From: Nocardioides eburneiflavus
GTDB lineage: Bacteria > Actinomycetota > Actinomycetes > Propionibacteriales > Nocardioidaceae
Reading direction: 5' to 3'
Assembly: GCF_004785795.1 (NCBI RefSeq)
Contig: NZ_SRRO01000001.1
Location: forward strand, 4,712,001 to 4,776,000
DNA length: 64,000 nt
Made by a program: the position numbers and the translations under genes
Shown: in pieces, positions 52,341 through 60,479 of the stretch
Layout: every line of letters begins with the position of its first letter
How positions within the stretch are numbered: position 1 is the first letter of the stretch
The notes under the pieces: model-generated
Databases searched by the model: none
What the model was told of the DNA's origin: nothing
Seen by the model: the letters and a program-made list of their open reading frames with translations, nothing else

Positions 52341-53371
52341 GACGCGCCGGGCTCCCGCCGACGACGGGCCACGAGTGCGCTCACCGCGACGGCTGCGCCC
52401 AGCAGGCCGAGGGCTCCCCAGGTCACGGCCGCCGGGACCTTCGTCGGTCCGTCGGCGGCCGGCTGACCGGCGGCCGGGACGTCGCTTGCCGTTGAGTCTC
52501 CAGGAGACTCACGGGTCTCCGCGGCGGGGTCGTCCGGGTCGCTTGCCGGTGAGTCTCCAGGAGACTCACGGTCGTCGGACCCCTTCTTGTTGCGCCCGCC
52601 CGAGCCGGCCGGGGACCTTGAGTCTCCAGGAGACTCACTGGCAAGGGGCGACTCGGACGGGGTGCCGGAGGCCGACGCCGAGGGGCTCGACGACGGGGAC
52701 GACGACTCGGGGCTGTCGTCGCTCGAGGGGGACGGGCTCGACGGGGAGCCACCGCGCGGCCCGCCACCGGACCCACCGCCGCTCGAGGGAGAGGAGGACG
52801 GAGAGGAGGACGGAGAGGAGGACGGAGAACTGGTCGGCGCGGAGGACGGCGACGACGACGGCGCAGGGGTCGCGACCGGCGGGGCGACGCCGGGAGGTAC
52901 GGCGTTGCCGCTGCCCTGCTTCCACGCCCAGCCGACCGAGCCGCCGGCCGGGACCGTCAGGGAGCCCGAGCTGTACGACGAGTAGGTCCACGATCCCGAC
53001 GTCCCGTCGGACCACCACAGGCCCCAGTACGCGTCGGGGGGCGAGGTGTTGACGCAGGGGTCGCTTGCAGGGACGCCGTTGACGCGACACACGAACCCGG
53101 GCTGGCGCTGGGCGTAGTCGAGGCTCACGCCCACCGACGCGACGATCGCCGTGGCGCTCTTGCCTCCGCCGTCGGCGGCGCAGGCGGTGAACGCTGGGCC
53201 GCCGAGCTCGCGGTAGTCGACGACCACGCTGACGCCGCCGCCGGAGGTGCAGGTGGCCGCTCCGGCGGCGGGCAGGACCGTGGTCGGCCCGAGGCCGAGC
53301 ACCACGGCGGCACCGACGAGGCCGGCGGCCACGGACGCGGCCACCCGCCGAGCCCCGGCTCCCATCGTCAT
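52337..53371 (-). CDS. Membrane-anchored DUF4430 (transcobalamin C-terminal-like) protein
   Basis: A 344-residue surface protein. After a signal peptide (about residues 8-38), residues about 40-155 form a DUF4430 domain with paired cysteines and the aromatic motif YWGLWWSDGTSGSWTYSSY. In InterPro this domain is named for its resemblance to the C-terminal beta domain of transcobalamin. A 140-residue Ser/Pro/Gly linker follows, then a membrane helix (about 318-337) and an RRRR anchor. Three copies of the TGAGTC...GACTCA palindrome are read through within the linker as RESPGDS-type peptides. The start overlaps the previous gene's stop (TGATG). A role in holding cobalamin near the ECF transporter is inferred. 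Confidence 0.82.
   Translation of the reverse strand: MTMGAGARRVAASVAAGLVGAAVVLGLGPTTVLPAAGAATCTSGGGVSVVVDYRELGGPAFTACAADGGGKSATAIVASVGVSLDYAQRQPGFVCRVNGVPASDPCVNTSPPDAYWGLWWSDGTSGSWTYSSYSSGSLTVPAGGSVGWAWKQGSGNAVPPGVAPPVATPAPSSSPSSAPTSSPSSSPSSSPSSSPSSGGGSGGGPRGGSPSSPSPSSDDSPESSSPSSSPSASASGTPSESPLASESPGDSRSPAGSGGRNKKGSDDRESPGDSPASDPDDPAAETRESPGDSTASDVPAAGQPAADGPTKVPAAVTWGALGLLGAAVAVSALVARRRREPGAS
52485..52513. repeat. Palindromic element copy 3, inside the DUF4430 coding region
   Basis: CTTGCCGTTGAGTCTCC-A-GGAGACTCACGG: the core GAGTCTCC/GGAGACTC is perfect. On the coding (minus) strand it is translated as part of RESPGDSTASD. Confidence 0.75.
52542..52571. repeat. Palindromic element copy 4, inside the DUF4430 coding region
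   Basis: CTTGCCGGTGAGTCTCC-A-GGAGACTCACGG, nearly identical to copy 3 and 57 bases away. It is translated as RESPGDSPASD. Confidence 0.75.
52617..52646. repeat. Palindromic element copy 5, opposite orientation, inside the DUF4430 coding region
   Basis: CCTTGAGTCTCC-A-GGAGACTCACTGGCAAGG: same core, but now the TGCC-type arm is on the right, so it is inverted relative to copies 3 and 4. It is translated as LASESPGDSRS. Its truncated left arm matches copy 2. Confidence 0.75.
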
Positions 53372-55101
53372 CACTTTCGACGCAGCCAGAACTTCGTGGT
53401 CACGGGCTCGGCACCGCGCACGGTCTGCGTGGCCACGACACGCATCCGCTTCTTCCCGAGGACGGCACGCGCGGGCTTGGTGAGCCGGAGCGTGACCCTG
53501 GCGGTCCTGCCGGGCTCGACCGAGTACGCCGACTTCGCCACGACCAGCCTGGCCAGGGTGCCGTCGGCGCGCTCGACCTTGCCGGCCGTGCGGACCTTCA
53601 GCTTGCCGGCGCAGGCCACAACGCCGTCGCAGGCGACGGCGACCTTGAAGCGGTCGTTGCGGCCGACCTTCTCGACCTTCGCGACTGCCAGGTCGCCGAC
53701 GACCGGGGAGGGCGCGACCGGCGCGACCGGCGTGGCCGTCGCAGCGGTGGTCGCGGTGGTGGCGGTGGCAGACCCGGTGAGCGTCGTGACCCGGAACGTG
53801 TGCGCCAGAGCGCCGGCGGGCAACGTGAACGTGACGGGCACGACCGAGCCGGTGCCGGTCACCGGCGTGGCCCGACCCCCGAGGCTGACGCAGGCGGGCT
53901 CGCCGGCGCCCAGGCCGGCGACGCTGACCGTGACCGTGCTCTTCTCGACGGCGGTGGCCGGAGCCGACAGGCTGACCTCGCTGCCGGCCGGGACGTGGGC
54001 CAGCGCCGGGAGTGCCTGCGCGGTCGCCCGGCGCGCCAGCTCGCGGAGCGGCACGGAGAACGATCCCGCGGTGCGGGCGGTCGTCAGGTCGGCGGGCTTG
54101 TAGGCGACCGCGCCGTTGTCGGCCGACAGCACGCTCGCGCACGGTGCGAGGTCGGCGACCTGGACTCCGCGGAGCCACGCGGCGGCCTTCGTCGCGGCGC
54201 CGTCGTGGCCGGCCACGGCGAGTGCCCAGCCGGCCAGTCCGGTGGTGTTGGAGTTGATGCCGAGGGCGCCGGCGCTGAACGACCCGTCGGCAGCCTGCTG
54301 GGACCGCAGCCAGCTCGCTGCCAGGTGGGCGGCGCCCCTGGCCGTGGTCGAGGCCTCGGGGGTCCCGAGGATGTTGATGACGGCGAGCGCGGTCGTGTCG
54401 ACCTCGCCCGTGTCGGTCTGGGGGTCGCAGCCCTGGTCCGTGGCGGTCTTGTCCACGGTGAGGGCGGCGCGGAAGAAGCCGGCGTTGCACTGCTGCTCGA
54501 GCAGGAAGGCGGTGGCATCGCCCGCTCGTGGTGAGCCGGCGTGCGTGAGGGCACGCACGGCGAAGGACTGAGAGATCACGTTGACGAAGTCAGCGTCGAA
54601 GGGGTCGGCCGGGTCGACTCCGGCGTCCTGGAGTCGGCCGGTCACAGGCGCCTCGGAGGACACCAGTCCCTCGAGGCGATCGACCTGGTCGGTCCCGTTG
54701 TAGGACTCCGGGTTCCGGTCAGCCGCCTGCACGACGGCGACCATCTTGGCCACGCTGCCGGCGTAGACACGGCTGGAGGGGAAGCCGGCGACCCACTTCT
54801 CCACGTCAGGCTCGATGGCGTCGACGACCTGGGTGACCGCGGCCTCGTGGCCGCCGACGACGTCGAGGGCGAAGGCGATGTCGGCGGACAGGCCGAGGTC
54901 GTCGAAGTCGTACTCCTCGTTGTGCAGCACGCCGCCGGTGAGCTGGTCCTGCAGCCAGGTGGCGCCGGCGGACACGGCGCGCTCGCCTGCCGACTGCCCG
55001 GCCGCCGCGGTGGCAGGAGCGGCGTTGACGAGGGTCGCGGTGAGGGTCGCGGTGAGGGTGACGGCGACCGTGGCGGAGGCCAACCCTGGGGTGAGCTTCA
55101 T
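53371..55101 (-). CDS. Secreted alpha/alpha-barrel protein, transcobalamin N-domain-like
   Basis: A 576-residue exported protein. A signal peptide (about residues 8-34) precedes an alpha/alpha-barrel of prenyltransferase/squalene-oxidase type repeats (about 40-340): QQCNAGFFRAALTVDK, DTTALAVINIL, SQQAADGSFSAG and NSNTTGLAGWALA. This fold is shared by the cobalamin-binding N-domain of transcobalamin and intrinsic factor. No DxDD or other terpene cyclase acid is present, so cyclase activity is unlikely. The C-terminal 230 residues are beta-rich Ig-like modules. ATG 55101 follows GGAGGAAATC, and the SD sits in a hairpin. It is the first gene after the B12 riboswitch. Cobalamin binding is inferred. 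Confidence 0.8.
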   Translation of the reverse strand: MKLTPGLASATVAVTLTATLTATLVNAAPATAAAGQSAGERAVSAGATWLQDQLTGGVLHNEEYDFDDLGLSADIAFALDVVGGHEAAVTQVVDAIEPDVEKWVAGFPSSRVYAGSVAKMVAVVQAADRNPESYNGTDQVDRLEGLVSSEAPVTGRLQDAGVDPADPFDADFVNVISQSFAVRALTHAGSPRAGDATAFLLEQQCNAGFFRAALTVDKTATDQGCDPQTDTGEVDTTALAVINILGTPEASTTARGAAHLAASWLRSQQAADGSFSAGALGINSNTTGLAGWALAVAGHDGAATKAAAWLRGVQVADLAPCASVLSADNGAVAYKPADLTTARTAGSFSVPLRELARRATAQALPALAHVPAGSEVSLSAPATAVEKSTVTVSVAGLGAGEPACVSLGGRATPVTGTGSVVPVTFTLPAGALAHTFRVTTLTGSATATTATTAATATPVAPVAPSPVVGDLAVAKVEKVGRNDRFKVAVACDGVVACAGKLKVRTAGKVERADGTLARLVVAKSAYSVEPGRTARVTLRLTKPARAVLGKKRMRVVATQTVRGAEPVTTKFWLRRK

Positions 55102-55108
55102 GATTTCC

Positions 55109-55131
55109 TCCCTCGCCGCGACAGCGAGGGA
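55109..55131 (-). promoter_or_regulatory. Ribosome-site-sequestering hairpin below the B12 riboswitch
   Basis: TCCCTCGC (55109-55116) and GCGAGGGA (55124-55131) are perfect complements around a seven-base loop. In the RNA the 3' arm runs into GGAGG, the ribosome site of the barrel gene (complement of 55107-55111), so the stem hides the site. It fits a translational expression platform. Confidence 0.6.
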
Positions 55132-55194
55132 ATCGGCACGTGCCGGTCCGCCTCGCTGCATTCCTCGACAGCGATGGTGATCAAGACGCGTCGA

Positions 55195-55318
55195 GGTGGG
55201 TGTTCCGGCTCGCACGGGATCGCTCCCGTGCCCACGGTTGCGGGTCAGCGCCGGTGTTGGACCGGCTTTCCCCAGCTCGGGCGTGTGTGGTGCCGACCCG
55301 GGCGGGTGCGGCCTGCGA
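55195..55318 (-). promoter_or_regulatory. Cobalamin (B12) riboswitch
   Basis: On the minus strand the conserved core reads GGGGAAAGCCGG...CCGGCGCTGACCCGCAACCGTG (complement of 55232-55273), matching the B12 riboswitch core GGGAAnnCGGTG...CCGGnGCTGnCCCGCAACTGT. A peripheral hairpin CACGGGA/TCCCGTG (55213-55230) and a B12-box-like AGCCGGAACACCCACC (55197-55212) follow. GGTCGGCACCAC lies on the 5' side as in the family. A TACGCT hexamer (55319-55324) may be the -10 box. It controls the barrel-DUF4430-ECF operon. Confidence 0.88.
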
Positions 55319-55345
55319 AGCGTAACCCTCCCGCACCCCCGGACG

Positions 55346-55383
55346 CACTCCGGCCCGGCGTCTCGGGACGCCGGGCCGGAGTG
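55346..55383. terminator. Terminator hairpin after the first barrel gene
   Basis: A perfect 17-bp stem (55346-55362 with 55367-55383) around a TCGG loop, 26 bases past the stop of the upstream barrel gene and directly before the riboswitch promoter. It separates the two barrel genes. Confidence 0.88.
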
Positions 55384-55408
55384 GTGTGTGGCTGGTGGAG
55401 CTGGTGGG

Positions 55409-56818
55409 TCAGTTGCGCACGCGGATCGACGTACGTGCCTCGTCGTCCGAGGTCTTCACCAGTCCGACGCGGCGCTGGTTGCCCGTCGGCAGCTGGAGCT
55501 TGCGGACGATCTTGTCTCCGGACTTCTTGCCCTTCACGCGCACGAAGTCGCCCTTGACCTGCATGCAGGCGCTCTCGCTCGGCGCGAGGCCGTAGAGGCG
55601 GAACTGGACGCGGTCACCGGCGCGGGCCTCCTTGCGCACCGACACGATGCGGAGCTTGTCCTTGCTGGCGGGGGCGAACTGCAGGCCCAGGATCGCCTGC
55701 GCGGTGGCACGGCGCCACTCGTCACGGCCGTCGGCGGGGATGCCGCTGGTCTTGGACGCGGTGACCCGGTCCGGGCGGAAGGCCACCGCACCGGTGTCCT
55801 TGGTCAGCGCGGTGCGGCAGCGGTACTTGTCGACCGGCTGGTTCCTGCGGACCCAGAGCGCCGCCTTGAGGGCCGCGTCGCGGTTCTTCAGCAGGCCCAT
55901 CGCGTAGCCGCCGACGGCGGTCGTGTTGGTGTTGATCTGCGCCCCCTGCCCCGCGCTGCGGATCGCGCCACTGCGGCGCTGGCGCGCGTCCAGCCAGGCG
56001 CCGGCCTTGGCGAGGGCGGTCGTCACGGCCGCGCTCTTGTCGCCCGACTCGACCAGGTTGATCACCGCGAGCGCGGTGGCGTCCGGGTCTGCCTCGCTGC
56101 CGGCGACGCCGTCGGTGCATGCCTGGCTGGGCACGTCGGCCTTGTCGAAGTTGAGCCGGAACGCACCCGACGCGCACTGCTGCTTGAGCAGGAAGTCGCG
56201 CGCCGCACCCGCCTCGGCGGAGTTGGCCAGCGACAGCGCGCGCACGGCGTAGGACTGGCCCACCACGTTGGCGTAGTTGCCGAACTCGGACTTGTCGAAG
56301 ATCCGGCCCGCGATGGCGGCGGCCTGCGGCTCGGCCGCCGGGTCGGCCGGCACGTTGGCCGTGCGCTCCTCGAGGCGGGTGATCAGGTTGACACCGCCGT
56401 AGCTGGTCGGGTTCTTCTTGGCCGTGCGGGCGAAGGCGGCTGCCTTGGCCAGCGGGCCGGCGTAGCTCTCCTTGGTCCCGTCACCGACGTAGTCGGCGAT
56501 GCGGGGCTCCAGGGCGTTGTTGATCGCCGTCACCGTCGCACCTTGGCGAGCGACGGTCGACACGGCCATGCCGGTGTCGATGGTGAGCCCGAAGTCGGGG
56601 CCGGAGGTGCCCATCATCAGGCCGTTGGTGAGCTCGTCGGAGATCCACTCCGCCGCGATCGTGGAGGGCGTGCTGTCGGTGGCGGCCGCGGCCTTGGCCG
56701 CGCGCAGCGCGGGCGACGGCTCCGCGGAGGCGGGCGGAGCGGCGAGCACGCCGACCCCGAGCGCCGCGGTCGACAGGGCGACGGCGGCCGTACGGATGGG
56801 TCGAATGCGATGGTGCAT
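55409..56818 (-). CDS. Second secreted alpha/alpha-barrel protein, paralogue without a riboswitch
   Basis: A 469-residue exported protein. Signal peptide about residues 10-32 (ALGVGVLAAPPASA), barrel repeats in the middle: QQCASGAFRLNFDK, DATALAVINLV, NTNTTAVGGYAMGLL, all parallel to those in the downstream paralogue (QQCNAGFFRAALTV, DTTALAVINIL, NSNTTGLAGWALA). The C-terminal 80 residues are beta-rich and basic. ATG 56818 follows AAGGAAG. A terminator follows it and no riboswitch core is seen upstream, so it is regulated separately. It may be another cobalamin or ligand-binding surface protein; this is inferred from its paralogue. Confidence 0.78.
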   Translation of the reverse strand: MHHRIRPIRTAAVALSTAALGVGVLAAPPASAEPSPALRAAKAAAATDSTPSTIAAEWISDELTNGLMMGTSGPDFGLTIDTGMAVSTVARQGATVTAINNALEPRIADYVGDGTKESYAGPLAKAAAFARTAKKNPTSYGGVNLITRLEERTANVPADPAAEPQAAAIAGRIFDKSEFGNYANVVGQSYAVRALSLANSAEAGAARDFLLKQQCASGAFRLNFDKADVPSQACTDGVAGSEADPDATALAVINLVESGDKSAAVTTALAKAGAWLDARQRRSGAIRSAGQGAQINTNTTAVGGYAMGLLKNRDAALKAALWVRRNQPVDKYRCRTALTKDTGAVAFRPDRVTASKTSGIPADGRDEWRRATAQAILGLQFAPASKDKLRIVSVRKEARAGDRVQFRLYGLAPSESACMQVKGDFVRVKGKKSGDKIVRKLQLPTGNQRRVGLVKTSDDEARTSIRVRN

Positions 56819-56981
56819 GACTTCCTTCCCGCTCGCCGGGACGGTCACGACCGCATGCCGCGGCCGACCTGTTCCCCCGATGGTGCGAGCGTTGGTTGGT
56901 GATGTGACCAATGTGACGCGCGAGCAGCCTAACAAGTTGTCTAGACCGCGCCCCGGTCGCATCTCCCGACCAAAGTAGGGG

Positions 56982-58505
56982 TCAGGCGAGCTTCTCCAGG
57001 ATCAGCTCCCGCACCCGGCCGGCGTCGGCCTGCCCGCGCATCTCCTTCATCACCGCACCGATGAGCGCTCCGGCCGCGGCGACCTTGCCGTCGCGGATCT
57101 TGTCGGCGACGTCGGGGTTGGCCGCGATCGCGTTGTCGACGGCCGCGCCGAGTGCGCCGTCGTCGGACACGACCGCGAGGCCACGCTTCTCCACGACCTC
57201 GTCGGGCGTGCCCTCGCCGGCGAGGACGCCCTCGAAGACCTGGCGGGCGAGCTTGTCGTTGACGACCTTCTCGTCGACCAGCGCCTGGATCCGGGCGACG
57301 TCGGCAGGCGTGATCGGCAGGTCGACGAGGTCGATCCCGTCCTCGTTGCTGCGTCGCGCCAGCTCGCCGAGCCACCACTTGCGGGCGGCCTGGGGGGCAG
57401 CGCCCGCGGCGATGGTCTCCTCGACCAGCCCGAGTGCGCCCGCGCCGACCGTGTCGCGCATCTCCATGTCCGTGAAGCCCCACACGGCCTGCAACCGCGC
57501 CCGGCGTACGGTCGGGTTCTCCGGCAGCGTGCCGCGCAGCTCCTCGACCCACTCGCGGCTCGGTGCGACCGGCACCAGGTCCGGCTCGGGGAAGTAGCGG
57601 TAGTCCTCCGCGTCGGACTTCACCCGGCCGCTCGTGGTGATCCCGGTGTCCTCGTGCCAGTGGCGGGTCTCCTGAAGGATCGTGCCGCCGCCGCTCAGGA
57701 TCGCCGCGTGCCGCTGCATCTCGAAGCGCACCGCCCGCTCGACGGAGCGGAACGAGTTGACGTTCTTGGTCTCGGTGCGGGTGCCGAGGGTGCCGCTGCC
57801 CTTGGGCGCGAGCGACAGGTTCACGTCGGCGCGCAGGTTGCCCTGGTCCATCCGGGCCTCGGAGACGCCGAGAGCGACGATCAGCTCGCGCAGCTGCGCG
57901 ACGTAGGCCTTGGCCACCTCGGGTGCCTTCTCCCCCGCGCCGAGGATCGGGCGGGTGACGATCTCGATGAGCGGGATGCCGGCGCGGTTGTAGTCGACCA
58001 GCGAGTAGTCGGCGCCGTGGATGCGACCGGTGGCGCCGCCGACATGCAGCGACTTGCCGGTGTCCTCCTCCATGTGGGCGCGCTCGATCTCGACGCGGTA
58101 GGTCTCGCCCTCCCCGTCCTCGGTCGGCACCGTGACGTCCATCCAGCCGTCGAAGGCGATGGGCTCGTCGTACTGCGAGGTCTGGAAGTTCTTCGGCATG
58201 TCCGGGTAGAAGTAGTTCTTCCGGGCGAACCGGCACCACTCGGCGATGTCGCAGTTGAGCGCGAGGCCGATGCGGATGGCCGACTCGACGGCCTTGCCGT
58301 TGACGACCGGCATCGCGCCGGGCAGGCCCAGGCAGGTCGGGCACACGCCGGCGTTGGGCTCGCCGCCGAAGGTGGCCGGGCAGCCGCAGAACATCTTCGA
58401 GGCGGTGTTGAGCTCGACGTGCACCTCGAGGCCGAGGGCCGGGTCGTACGCCGCCAGCACCTCGTCGAAGGGCATCAGGGTCGTGTCGGTCGTGGGGGCG
58501 GTCAT
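56982..58505 (-). CDS. gatB: Asp/Glu-tRNA amidotransferase subunit B
   Basis: A 507-residue subunit that binds tRNA and activates Glu/Asp in the transamidation of misacylated Gln-tRNA and Asn-t[23 protein letters not shown], with the zinc-site cysteines CGC and [18 protein letters not shown], and [14 protein letters not shown] are diagnostic, and the YqeY-like tail ([15 protein letters not shown] type) is intact. The ATG overlaps the gatA stop (TGATG). It is the last gene of the unit gatC-gatA-gatB. Confidence 0.95.
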   Translation of the reverse strand: MTAPTTDTTLMPFDEVLAAYDPALGLEVHVELNTASKMFCGCPATFGGEPNAGVCPTCLGLPGAMPVVNGKAVESAIRIGLALNCDIAEWCRFARKNYFYPDMPKNFQTSQYDEPIAFDGWMDVTVPTEDGEGETYRVEIERAHMEEDTGKSLHVGGATGRIHGADYSLVDYNRAGIPLIEIVTRPILGAGEKAPEVAKAYVAQLRELIVALGVSEARMDQGNLRADVNLSLAPKGSGTLGTRTETKNVNSFRSVERAVRFEMQRHAAILSGGGTILQETRHWHEDTGITTSGRVKSDAEDYRYFPEPDLVPVAPSREWVEELRGTLPENPTVRRARLQAVWGFTDMEMRDTVGAGALGLVEETIAAGAAPQAARKWWLGELARRSNEDGIDLVDLPITPADVARIQALVDEKVVNDKLARQVFEGVLAGEGTPDEVVEKRGLAVVSDDGALGAAVDNAIAANPDVADKIRDGKVAAAGALIGAVMKEMRGQADAGRVRELILEKLA

Positions 58506-60031
58506 CACTCGGTCTCCAGTCCGGGGGCGCGGTCGAGCAGCGGGCCGCCCCACTGCTCGGCGTAGATGGCCTCGAGGGCGGCACCGACGCGGTAGACGCG
58601 GTCGTCGGCGAGCGCGGGCGCGAGCACCTGGAAGCCGCTGGGCAGGCCGTCCTCGTCGGCGAGGCCGTTGGGGACCGAGATCCCGGGCACGCCGGCGAGG
58701 TTGGCGGGGATGGTGGCGAGGTCGTTGAGGTACATCGCGATCGGGTCGTCGAGCTTCTCCCCCAGCCGGAACGCCGTGGTCGGCGCGGTCGGCGAGACGA
58801 GGACGTCCACACTGGCGAAGGCGGCGTCGAAGTCGCGGCTGATCAGCGTACGGATCTTCTGTGCCTGACCGTAGTAGGCGTCGTAGTAGCCGCTGGAGAG
58901 GGCGTAGGTGCCGAGGATGATGCGGCGCTTGACCTCGTCGCCGAACCCGGCGTCGCGGGTGGCGCGCATCACGTCCTCGGCGCTCGGGCTGCCCTCGGGG
59001 GTCACCCGCAGGCCGAAGCGCATCGCGTCGAACTTCGCGAGGTTGCTCGACGCCTCCGCCGGCAGGATCAGGTAGTAGGCGGCGAGCGCGTGCACGAACG
59101 ACGGGCACGACACCTCGACGACCTCGGCGCCGGCCTTGACCAGCAGGTCGACGGACTCCTGGAAGCGGGCCATCACGCCGGGCTGCCAGCCGTCGCCTGC
59201 GAGCTCGGTGATGACACCGACCTTCACGCCGGTCATGTCGCCGGTCGAGCCTGCCCGCGCGGCCTCGGTGAAGGAGGGCCACTCCTGGGCGATGGAGGTG
59301 GAGTCGCGCGGGTCGTGGCCGCCGATGACGTCGTGCAGCATCGCCGCGTCGAGCACCGTGCGGGTGACCGGGCCGGCCTGGTCGAGGCTGTTGGCGAGGG
59401 CCACGAGGCCGTAGCGGGAGACTCCGCCGTAGGTCGGCTTCACGCCGACGGTGCCGGTGACCGCGCCGGGCTGGCGGATCGAGCCGCCGGTGTCGGTGCC
59501 GATCGCGAGGGGCGCCTCGAAGGCCGCCACCGCAGCCGCCGAGCCACCGCCGGAGCCGCCGGGGATCCGGTCGAGGTCCCACGGGTTGCGGGTCGGGCCG
59601 TAGGCGGAGTGCTCGGTGGAGGAACCCATCGCGAACTCGTCCATGTTGGTCTTGCCGAGGATCGGCAGCCCCGCCTCGCGCAGTCGGGTCACGACGGTCG
59701 CGTCGTAGGGCGGGATCCAGCCCTCGAGGATCTTCGAGCCGCAGGTCGTCGGCAGCCCACGGGTGGCGAGCACGTCCTTGACCGCGATCGGCACGCCGTC
59801 GAGCGGGCCACGGACCTCGCCGCGGGCACGACGGGCGTCGGACTCGGCGGCGTCGGCGAGCGCGCCCTCGCGGTCGACGTGGAGGAACGCGTGGACACCC
59901 CGTCCGTCGGGGCGGGCGTCGACCGCGTCGATGCGGTCGAGGTGGGCCTCGGTGAGCTGCACCGAGGTCACGTCGCCGGCGGCGAGGGCGTCGGCGAGGG
60001 CGGCAGCGGTGCTGCGGGTGATCTCGGACAT
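58505..60031 (-). CDS. gatA: Asp/Glu-tRNA amidotransferase subunit A
   Basis: A 508-residue amidase of the amidase signature family that releases ammonia from glutamine. The catalytic Lys is in [22 protein letters not shown] and the Ser residues are in [18 protein letters not shown] and [18 protein letters not shown]. Start and stop codons overlap those of gatC and gatB, as expected for a co-translated heterotrimer. It is distinct from the truncated amidase at 1-1300. Confidence 0.95.
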   Translation of the reverse strand: MSEITRSTAAALADALAAGDVTSVQLTEAHLDRIDAVDARPDGRGVHAFLHVDREGALADAAESDARRARGEVRGPLDGVPIAVKDVLATRGLPTTCGSKILEGWIPPYDATVVTRLREAGLPILGKTNMDEFAMGSSTEHSAYGPTRNPWDLDRIPGGSGGGSAAAVAAFEAPLAIGTDTGGSIRQPGAVTGTVGVKPTYGGVSRYGLVALANSLDQAGPVTRTVLDAAMLHDVIGGHDPRDSTSIAQEWPSFTEAARAGSTGDMTGVKVGVITELAGDGWQPGVMARFQESVDLLVKAGAEVVEVSCPSFVHALAAYYLILPAEASSNLAKFDAMRFGLRVTPEGSPSAEDVMRATRDAGFGDEVKRRIILGTYALSSGYYDAYYGQAQKIRTLISRDFDAAFASVDVLVSPTAPTTAFRLGEKLDDPIAMYLNDLATIPANLAGVPGISVPNGLADEDGLPSGFQVLAPALADDRVYRVGAALEAIYAEQWGGPLLDRAPGLETE

Positions 60032-60330
60032 CAGGCCTCCTCGCCCAGGATCCGCGGCACGGAGAAGCGCTGCTCCTCCACCTCGGGGGCGCCGGCGAGC
60101 GCCTCCTCGGCCGTGAGGCCGGGCACCACGACGTCCTCGCGGAACACGTTGGTCAGCGGGATCGGGTGCGACGTGGGCGGCACGTCGTCCCCGGCGACAC
60201 CGGTGATGGAGGCGACGGAGTCGAGGATGACGCTCAGCTGGGGCGCCAGGTGGTCGAGCTCGGCGTCGGAGAGGTCGATGCGGGCGAGCGTGGCCAGGTG
60301 GGCCACCTCGTCGCGGGTGATCTCGGGCAT
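60031..60330 (-). CDS. gatC: Asp/Glu-tRNA amidotransferase subunit C
   Basis: A 99-residue subunit that wraps and stabilises GatAB. The start [23 protein letters not shown] and the middle [16 protein letters not shown] are the family signature. ATG 60330 is the standard start. Upstream is a 149-base divergent gap with 11-bp tandem repeats. Confidence 0.95.
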   Translation of the reverse strand: MPEITRDEVAHLATLARIDLSDAELDHLAPQLSVILDSVASITGVAGDDVPPTSHPIPLTNVFREDVVVPGLTAEEALAGAPEVEEQRFSVPRILGEEA

Positions 60331-60371
60331 GCGGGCAATCCTAGGTCCACGCCACGTCCGGTCCCGACGCC

Positions 60372-60404
60372 GGTCGGGAGCCGGTCGGGAGCCGGTCGGG
60401 AACA
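60372..60404. repeat. 11-bp tandem repeat (GGTCGGGAGCC, about three units)
   Basis: Two exact copies of GGTCGGGAGCC (60372-60382, 60383-60393) and a partial third (60394-60401). The 11-base period places them on one DNA face. They lie between gatC and the divergent DMFA2-like gene. Confidence 0.55.
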
Positions 60405-60479
60405 GCGTCCGGATCGTCCCGGGCTGTCGGGATCACCGCCTCGTGTGCCGGGATCGGTGTCGGCCGGATCGTCGGCCCC

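Noticed and set aside
53371..56818. The barrel proteins as squalene-hopene or terpene cyclases
   Set aside because: The repeat fold is similar, but the cyclase acid motif (DxDD type) is missing, both are secreted, and the neighbours are a B12 riboswitch, DUF4430 and an ECF transporter.
56819..56981. A second B12 riboswitch ahead of the first barrel gene
   Set aside because: The core CCCGCAAC and the GGGGAAA segment are absent from this 163-base gap.
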